Positions 59,048 to 64,000 of a DNA stretch of 64,000 bases are shown here, one piece after another. The first letter of the stretch is position 1. Each line of letters begins with the position of its first letter. The DNA is taken from the NCBI RefSeq assembly GCF_021568855.1, contig NZ_JAKGUG010000001.1, positions 295,165-359,164 on the forward strand, read 5' to 3'. A program made the translations under genes and the position numbers. The stretch comes from Dethiosulfovibrio russensis (GTDB lineage Bacteria; Synergistota; Synergistia; Synergistales; Dethiosulfovibrionaceae). Under the pieces are notes generated by a model, which was given only the letters and a program-made list of their open reading frames with translations, was not told where the DNA came from and searched no databases.

Positions 59048-61063
59048 ATGAGTCAAATTACCCTGACCATAGACGGAAAAATCTGTAATGGGTCGGCGGG
59101 GCAGACCATCCTAGAGGTTGCCCGGGCCAACGATATATATATCCCCACCCTCTGCTACCTAGAGGGGCTCTCTCCTATAGGAGCCTGCCGTATGTGCGTC
59201 GTAGAGGTGGAGGGGAACGCGAAGCTTCTCACGTCCTGTACCACTCCCGCCAACGACGGGATGGTGGTCCATACCGCGACGGATAAGCTGAAGGCGTACC
59301 GTAAGGAGATTCTGGAGCTCATGTTCGCCGGCAGAAACCATTTCTGCATGTTCTGTTCCCAGAGCGGCGACTGCGAGCTTCAGCGTCTTGCCATAGAGCA
59401 CGGAATGGACAGCGTCCGCTATCCCTTCCTGTACGCTCCCTTTCACAACGATACCAGCAAAGAGACCATTCAGATGGACCATAACCGGTGCATCCTTTGC
59501 CTTCGTTGTATCAGGGTCTGTGCTGAAAAGGTCGGTGCCCATACCCTCGACCTGGAGAAGAGAGGTTGGAATACCAACGTCGTCGCCGATCTCGGCCAGC
59601 TTCTGGGACAGAGCGAGAGCTGCGTAGATTGCGGCGCCTGTGCTCAGGTCTGTCCCACCGGTGCTATAACTATAAGGGACTTCGTCTACAGAGGCAGAAG
59701 AAACGACTGCGACGACGTGGTGGAGAGTGTATGTCCCCTCTGTTCCATGGGATGCAAGATCAAGGCCTACGTGAGAACCGGAAGCGTCACCAGGGTCGAA
59801 GGTACCGAAACCTCGTCTCCCGACGGAGGTCAGCTCTGTTTCAAGGGGCGCTGGGAGCTTCCCAAGTCCACCGAGCGAGACAGGGTCGCGGTTCCCATGA
59901 TAAGGGAGGGGTCGTCCTTCAGAGAGGCATCCTGGGAGGAAGCACTCGATCTGGTCGCGACCAAGATAAAGGGTTCTGCCAAGGACAAGGTTGGGGCCCT
60001 CGTGTCCGATCTCAGCTCCAACGAGGATCTCTCCAGCTATGCGGCTCTATTCAGGTACGGCCTCAGGCTTGGTAAATTCGACGTCTTCAACGGCGACGTA
60101 TCCAGAGGCTTCCTAAAGGGTATGGAGCCGGTGGCCATGCAGAAGGTTCGTCCCTTTACAGCAGCTCACAACATTCTCGAGTCCGATGTCATAATGACTG
60201 TAGGTGCCGATCCTCAGAAAGAGGCTCCCGTCGTGGCCAGTTACGTGAGAGTAGGTGCCATAAAGAACGGGGCTTCCGTGATCAACGTCTCCGGCGACGG
60301 AGCGCCTTTCCCCGGAGTAACCGATTCCGATCTCAGGGTAGACGAGTCGGATATGGAGTCTTTCCTCGGCGGCCTCTGTGCGATGGTGGCCGATGTGAAG
60401 TCCGGCAAGGACATAGATACCTCGAAACTGGCCGATCGTTTCGATCTCGACGCGGCTTCGGTGTGCGAGGCGGTCAAGCTTCTGGCCGGTGCGAAAAAAC
60501 CGGTTTTCGTGGTCGGTAGAAAAGCGGCCAAGTTCCCCAAGGCCGTTACCGCTGTGACCAACGTGGCCATAGTCTCCGGCGGGACCTTCGACGACGGGCT
60601 GGCGGTGGTTCCTCTGATGACCAGCGGCAACAGTCTCGGAACCCTTCACTCCATGCTGGGGCAGGAGTCCTGGCTGGGAGAAGGGGACCTGGACGTCCTG
60701 TTCGTATCGTCGACCGGACTGGTCGACGAAGACCCGGATACGCTGGATGCCATGACCAAGAGTCGTTTTACCGTAGTTCACACTCCTTTCATGGTTCATC
60801 CTCTGGTGAACATGGCCGATGTCATCCTGCCGGCACAGGCTTGGTTCGAGGTCGGAGGGCATTACTGCAGTCTCGAGGGAGAGAGCAGAAAGGCCGAGGT
60901 CATAGTGAAGCCCGGCGACGAGAGGCTCGGGGTAGACGAGGTCGTAAGCGGATTGGCCGAAAGGCTTGGCGTGACCCTCGACAGGTCTTGTTCCGTCGGG
61001 CCCTGCGAGAGCGTCTTCCTGTCCGATGTAGCTCCGGACAAGGCTAAGACCGTGGAACTGTAG
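59048..61063 (+). CDS. hydA: NuoG/HydA-like Fe-S subunit with molybdopterin-oxidoreductase-like domain, no H-cluster
   Basis: The 671 residues begin with a complex I NuoG-type set of clusters. These are [2Fe-2S] (C36, C47, C50, C64), His-Cys [4Fe-4S] (H98, C100, C103, C109), two [4Fe-4S] (C148-C158 and C192-C202) and a further [4Fe-4S] (C229, C232, C236, C264). After these comes a formate-dehydrogenase-like domain, probably without cofactor. No H-cluster motifs (TSCCPxW and similar) are present, so this is not an FeFe hydrogenase. It would link the diaphorase to the NiFe module. The ATG at 59048 follows GGGAGG; a longer frame upstream lies inside the preceding gene. Confidence 0.88.
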   Translation: MSQITLTIDGKICNGSAGQTILEVARANDIYIPTLCYLEGLSPIGACRMCVVEVEGNAKLLTSCTTPANDGMVVHTATDKLKAYRKEILELMFAGRNHFCMFCSQSGDCELQRLAIEHGMDSVRYPFLYAPFHNDTSKETIQMDHNRCILCLRCIRVCAEKVGAHTLDLEKRGWNTNVVADLGQLLGQSESCVDCGACAQVCPTGAITIRDFVYRGRRNDCDDVVESVCPLCSMGCKIKAYVRTGSVTRVEGTETSSPDGGQLCFKGRWELPKSTERDRVAVPMIREGSSFREASWEEALDLVATKIKGSAKDKVGALVSDLSSNEDLSSYAALFRYGLRLGKFDVFNGDVSRGFLKGMEPVAMQKVRPFTAAHNILESDVIMTVGADPQKEAPVVASYVRVGAIKNGASVINVSGDGAPFPGVTDSDLRVDESDMESFLGGLCAMVADVKSGKDIDTSKLADRFDLDAASVCEAVKLLAGAKKPVFVVGRKAAKFPKAVTAVTNVAIVSGGTFDDGLAVVPLMTSGNSLGTLHSMLGQESWLGEGDLDVLFVSSTGLVDEDPDTLDAMTKSRFTVVHTPFMVHPLVNMADVILPAQAWFEVGGHYCSLEGESRKAEVIVKPGDERLGVDEVVSGLAERLGVTLDRSCSVGPCESVFLSDVAPDKAKTVEL

Positions 61064-61075
61064 GGGGGCTGGATC

Positions 61076-61615
61076 ATGTCGAAACCAAAGGTCGCCACAG
61101 TATGGCTCGAGGCCTGTGCCGGATGCCATATGTCTTTTCTCGATATCGACGAGAGGATCGTCGATCTTCTGGACAAGGTCGAACTGACCTCCTGTCCTAT
61201 AACCGATATAAAGGAAATTCCCAAGGTAACGGTGGGGGTTATCTCCGGAGCTTTGGGCAACGATGAAGAGGTCCACATCGCCCGGGAGATGAGGGAGAAG
61301 TGCGATATCCTGATAGCCTGGGGAGATTGTGCGGTTATGGGTGGTATCAACTCCATGAGGAATTTCATGAAGCCAGAGGAGGCGCTGGAGGTGGGGTACA
61401 AGGATACCCTCAGCACGGTAAACCCCGACGGCGTCATTCCAGGGGAAGATCTTCCCAAGTTGCTTCCCATGGCTATCCCGATAGACGACGAGGTTAAGGT
61501 GGACGTCTATATACCGGGATGTCCTCCCGATGCGGACACCATTCTTTACGTTTTCCAGGAGATACTGGAGGGGCGCATCCCCACGGTACCTGTGGACATG
61601 ATGCGGTACGATTGA
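61076..61615 (+). CDS. hydS: NiFe hydrogenase small subunit (HydS/HoxY type)
   Basis: The small subunit carries the proximal [4Fe-4S] cluster next to the NiFe site. The 179 residues have VWLEACAGCHMSFLDIDERI with C14 and C17, AWGDCAVMGG with C85 and IPGCPPDADTIL with C149, the four proximal ligands. It is the short cytoplasmic form without signal peptide or extra clusters, as in group 3 (HoxY-like) enzymes. It lies 12 bases after the HydA-like gene. Confidence 0.92.
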   Translation: MSKPKVATVWLEACAGCHMSFLDIDERIVDLLDKVELTSCPITDIKEIPKVTVGVISGALGNDEEVHIAREMREKCDILIAWGDCAVMGGINSMRNFMKPEEALEVGYKDTLSTVNPDGVIPGEDLPKLLPMAIPIDDEVKVDVYIPGCPPDADTILYVFQEILEGRIPTVPVDMMRYD

Positions 61616-61628
61616 GGAGGGGAGAATC

Positions 61629-63059
61629 ATGCCCAAAGAGAGAAAGACCATCGTCGTAAACCCCATAACCAGAATAGAGGGGCACGGCAAGATAACCGTA
61701 TATCTCGACGAATCTGGTAACGTGGACGAGACTCGTTTTCACGTTACCCAGTTCAGAGGCTTCGAGGCGTTCTGCAAGGGCAGGGATTTCAGGGAGATGC
61801 CGGTGATAACTCCCAGAATATGCGGAATATGTCCGGTTAGTCATCATCTGGCCTCCGCCAAGGCCTGCGACGCCATACTGGGGGTTACGATAACCCCTAC
61901 GGCCCACAAGCTCAGGGAGCTGATGCACATGGGACAGATAGTTCAGTCCCACGCTCTAAGCTTCTTCCACCTCTCCAGTCCCGATCTGCTGTTCGGATTC
62001 GACGCCGATCCTGCGGTGAGACACGTCGGAGGAGTCGCAAGGGATTTCCCAGAACTGGCCAAGAGAGGAATCTTTATGAGAAAGTTCGGCCAGGAGCTCA
62101 TAAAAACCTTGGGCGGCAAGAAAATTCATCCCTGGCACAGCATTCCCGGTGGGGTCAACAGGAGTATCAAGGTAGAGGAAAGGGATCTGTTCCTCAAGGG
62201 CCTTCCCGAGCAGAAAGAGGCCATAAAGGACACCATCGAGCTGATCAGGAAATATCTCGAGGATAACGGAGAGGAAGCCAAGAAGTTCGCCACCCTCGAG
62301 AGCTCCTACCTCGGGTTGGTGAAGGGCGGAAAACTGGAGCTTTTCGACGGCGACATTCGTCTTCGCGGTCCCAGAGGGCGGATCACCGACGAGTTCCCCG
62401 ACGTGGAGTATCTGGATCGCATTGGAGAGCATGTCGAGCCCTGGAGTTATCTGAAGTTCCCCTTCTACCGTTCCCTCGGCTTCCCTCAGGGAAGCTACAG
62501 GGTCGGTCCTCTTGGAAGGGTCAACGCCTGCGACGATTTCGCCACCCCGGAGGCATCCAAAGAGCTCAAGAGATTCCGGGAGCTTGGAGAGGACGGCATG
62601 GTCCACTACACCATGTATACTCACTATGCCAGGTTGATGGAGGTCCTGTACGCTCTGGAGCGTATGGAAGAGCTGCTTTTAGACGAAGACATCACTGGCA
62701 GCGATCTCAGGGTTTCCTCCAAGGGACTTCAGCCGGAGGGTATCGGGGTCATAGAGGCTCCCAGAGGAACTCTCATACACCACTACCAGGTGGACGAGAT
62801 GGGGTCGGTCAAGGCGGTCAATCTCATCGTGGCCACCGGTCATAACAATTACGCAATGAACAAGGGCGTCGAGATGGTCGCCAAGGAGTTTATACACGGT
62901 GCAGACGTCAAGGAAGGTGTCCTAAACAGGATGGAGCATGTCATACGTTGTTATGATCCCTGCCTCTCCTGTTCTACCCACGCTGTCGGCAAGATGCCTT
63001 TGAAGGTCTCTATAGTGGACGGAGAGGGCAGGGAGATCCGAGAGATCTTAAAGGGTTAG
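61629..63059 (+). CDS. hydL: NiFe hydrogenase large subunit (HydL/HoxH type)
   Basis: This subunit carries the Ni-Fe(CN)2CO active site. The 476 residues contain the L1 motif RICGICPVSHH (C65, C68) and the C-terminal L2 motif DPCLSCSTH (C445, C448, H451). The N-terminus NPITRIEGHGKITVYLDESG is typical of group 3 enzymes. Beyond H451 a 25-residue tail is expected to be removed by the maturation protease after nickel insertion; the next gene encodes such a protease. No hyp maturation genes occur in the window. Confidence 0.95.
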   Translation: MPKERKTIVVNPITRIEGHGKITVYLDESGNVDETRFHVTQFRGFEAFCKGRDFREMPVITPRICGICPVSHHLASAKACDAILGVTITPTAHKLRELMHMGQIVQSHALSFFHLSSPDLLFGFDADPAVRHVGGVARDFPELAKRGIFMRKFGQELIKTLGGKKIHPWHSIPGGVNRSIKVEERDLFLKGLPEQKEAIKDTIELIRKYLEDNGEEAKKFATLESSYLGLVKGGKLELFDGDIRLRGPRGRITDEFPDVEYLDRIGEHVEPWSYLKFPFYRSLGFPQGSYRVGPLGRVNACDDFATPEASKELKRFRELGEDGMVHYTMYTHYARLMEVLYALERMEELLLDEDITGSDLRVSSKGLQPEGIGVIEAPRGTLIHHYQVDEMGSVKAVNLIVATGHNNYAMNKGVEMVAKEFIHGADVKEGVLNRMEHVIRCYDPCLSCSTHAVGKMPLKVSIVDGEGREIREILKG

Positions 63060-63509
63060 ATGAAGGTTCTTCTTGTAGGGTACGGCAACGAGTTTCGTCA
63101 GGACGATCGAGTAGGTCACGTCCTGGCTCCGAGGATCGCCGAGTGGCTCGGTGGTCAGGGAGTGGATACGGAGCTATGGCTTGGAGCCCAGTTACTACCC
63201 GAGTTGGCCGACGACATGACGTCGGTGGATCTGGCGGTTTTCGTTGACGCGAGTACGGTGGAGCTGCCCGGGGGATTCTCTTTCGACGAGATAGTACCGG
63301 ACCCCTCTTTGGAGGGGTTGAACATACACTCCATGGGGCCGAGTTGGTTGTTGTCCCTTATGGACGATCTAGGTTATAGGAAACCGAAGACTCTTTTGAT
63401 ATCTGTGACCGGCGTTTCCTTCGACTTTAGCGACGATATAACCGACGAGTGTTCCGGTTTCGTCGATTCGGCGGAAGCGGCGTTCAAGGATTGGTGGGCT
63501 CAGGCCTAA
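63060..63509 (+). CDS. Hydrogenase maturation protease (HoxW/HycI family)
   Basis: The 149 residues belong to the M52 endopeptidases that clip the C-terminal tail of the large subunit. The nickel-sensing acidic residue region GYGNEFRQDDRVGHVLAPRI and the second motif AQLLPELADDMTSVDLAVFV-D are both present. It starts directly at the hydL stop, so coupling is likely. It is most probably specific for HydL. Confidence 0.88.
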   Translation: MKVLLVGYGNEFRQDDRVGHVLAPRIAEWLGGQGVDTELWLGAQLLPELADDMTSVDLAVFVDASTVELPGGFSFDEIVPDPSLEGLNIHSMGPSWLLSLMDDLGYRKPKTLLISVTGVSFDFSDDITDECSGFVDSAEAAFKDWWAQA

Positions 63510-63526
63510 CTTGGTTCGTTTTTTCG

Positions 63527-63556
63527 GAGAGAGGGAATATTCCCTCTCTCTTTTTT
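63527..63556 (+). terminator. Rho-independent terminator of the hydrogenase operon
   Basis: A perfect 24-base palindrome (63527-63550, GAGAGAGGGAAT and its complement) is followed by six T residues, 18 bases after the protease stop. Confidence 0.9.
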
Positions 63557-63557
63557 C

Positions 63558-63586
63558 TTGTTATGCTGTCACGGAATGCATATAAT
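63558..63586 (+). promoter_or_regulatory. Promoter of the threonine dehydrogenase-like gene
   Basis: TTGTTA (63558-63563), a 17-base spacer, and a perfect TATAAT (63581-63586), 54 bases before the GTG start and directly after the preceding terminator. Confidence 0.7.
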
Positions 63587-63640
63587 GAACTGGGTTGTCG
63601 ATTAGATTGTTTTTCGAGCCTAATTGAGGGGGGTTTATCT

Positions 63641-64000
63641 GTGAAACGAATAGTGGTAACCGGAGGACTGGGACAGATAGGGACGGAGCTGATCCGCCGA
63701 CTCAGGAAGGAATACGGCAACGACTGCGTATTGGCAACGGACGTGAAGGAAGAGGGATCGGATCGTCTTGGCGAGGGGCCCTTCGAGCTTCTGGACGTGA
63801 CTGACGGAAGCAAGCTGAGCGAGCTGGTGAAGAGACACAGGGCCGACACGGTGCTCCACCTAGCCGGCATACTCTCGGCCAACGCGGAGAAGAACCCCCA
63901 ACTGGCCTGGTCGGTGAACATGAACGGTCTCTACAATGCCCTGGAGGTCGCCCGTCAGGAGAACTGCTCCTTCTTCTTCCCCAGCTCCATAGCGGCCTTC
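63641..64000 (+). CDS. NAD-dependent epimerase/dehydratase family, L-threonine 3-dehydrogenase-like (partial)
   Basis: The first 120 codons of an extended short-chain dehydrogenase. They show the Rossmann motif VVTGGLGQIGTELIRRL, a DV-type acid in LLDVTD, VLHLAGILSANAEKNPQLAW, and NMNGLYNALEVAR with PSSIAAF. The LSA-E-NP-AW-VNM pattern fits the SDR-type L-threonine 3-dehydrogenases, which make 2-amino-3-ketobutyrate for conversion to glycine. The start is GTG, with TGAGGGGGG upstream. The active-site Tyr-Lys lies beyond the window. Confidence 0.8.
   Translation, partial: MKRIVVTGGLGQIGTELIRRLRKEYGNDCVLATDVKEEGSDRLGEGPFELLDVTDGSKLSELVKRHRADTVLHLAGILSANAEKNPQLAWSVNMNGLYNALEVARQENCSFFFPSSIAAF

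Noticed and set aside
59048..61063. An FeFe hydrogenase or formate dehydrogenase catalytic subunit
   Set aside because: The H-cluster cysteine motifs are absent, and no Sec or Cys ligand for molybdenum with the formate dehydrogenase pattern could be seen. A NiFe pair follows instead.
60113..61690. A 525-codon minus-strand frame across the HydA-like, hydS and hydL genes
   Set aside because: It crosses three confirmed genes on the plus strand and shows no motifs or start signals.
1..64000. tRNA genes, IS elements, prophage or CRISPR arrays
   Set aside because: Gaps between genes are short. I saw no cloverleaf-like stretches, transposase genes, terminal inverted repeats or spaced direct repeats.

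Overview
The window looks like a chromosome segment from an anaerobic, diderm, flagellated bacterium, most probably a member of the Synergistota (Dethiosulfovibrio-like). This is inferred from gene content and order; no database search was run. P-ring and L-ring genes (flgI, flgH) point to an outer membrane. Much of the flagellar gene order (mbl-flhO-flhP; comFC-yvyF-flgM-flgN-flgK-flgL-fliW-csrA-flagellin) is instead the Bacillus subtilis order. The NiFe hydrogenase operon resembles the HydABCSL type known from Acetomicrobium mobile, another Synergistota.

Region by region. 1-9.4 kb: the end of the ribosomal spc/alpha operon (rpsE', rpmD, rplO, secY, adk, map, infA, rpmJ, rpsM, rpsK, rpoA, rplQ, with no rpsD), running into an ECF transporter energizing module (two ATPases and the T subunit) and truA. 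9.4-15 kb: an MreB/Mbl protein, the distal-rod genes flgF and flgG, and flgA, flgH, flgI and a rod-binding FlgJ domain. 15-18.1 kb: a YkgJ-type metal-cluster protein, a DUF3084 membrane coiled-coil protein, an acetyltransferase, ComF and a YvyF-like protein, almost all overlapping. 18.1-25.3 kb: flgM-flgN-flgK-flgL-fliW-csrA behind a candidate sigma-28 promoter; FlgL is 1030 residues long, with six imperfect repeats and one canonical EF-hand loop. 25.4-36.7 kb: a flagellin and flagellin-glycosylation island made of Maf, a 779-residue flagellin whose leader carries two CsrA-type GGA sites, FlaG and a pseudaminic acid pathway. In that pathway PseF and PseI are fused in frame, and a sugar N-formyltransferase-like gene sits where PseH is expected.

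36.7-40.5 kb: an unrecognised protein, a Skp/OmpH chaperone, a Cof-type HAD phosphatase, an adenosine-specific kinase, and a periplasmic binding-like protein whose signal peptide is separated from the mature protein by an in-frame TAG. 40.5-45.6 kb, minus strand: a compact hisZ-hisG-hisB-hisH-hisA-hisF-hisIE operon read from a strong promoter that is divergent from radA. 45.7-53 kb: radA, leuS, holA, rpsT (minus strand) and a DinG/XPD-type iron-sulfur helicase. 53-56.2 kb: the rpmH-rnpA-yidD-yidC-jag cluster, followed by lgt and a strong terminator. 56.2-63.5 kb: the hydrogenase operon, with NADH/FMN diaphorase subunits, a NuoG/HydA-like iron-sulfur subunit, the NiFe small and large subunits and a maturation protease. 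63.6 kb to the end: the start of an SDR-type L-threonine 3-dehydrogenase-like gene.

The genes are packed tightly, with many 1-10 bp overlaps. No stretch over 300 bases lacks a gene. I found no rRNA, tRNA, IS element, prophage or CRISPR array. The most unusual parts are the flagellin-modification island, the repeat-expanded FlgL with a putative calcium site, the NiFe HydABCSL-type operon and the amber-interrupted binding protein.
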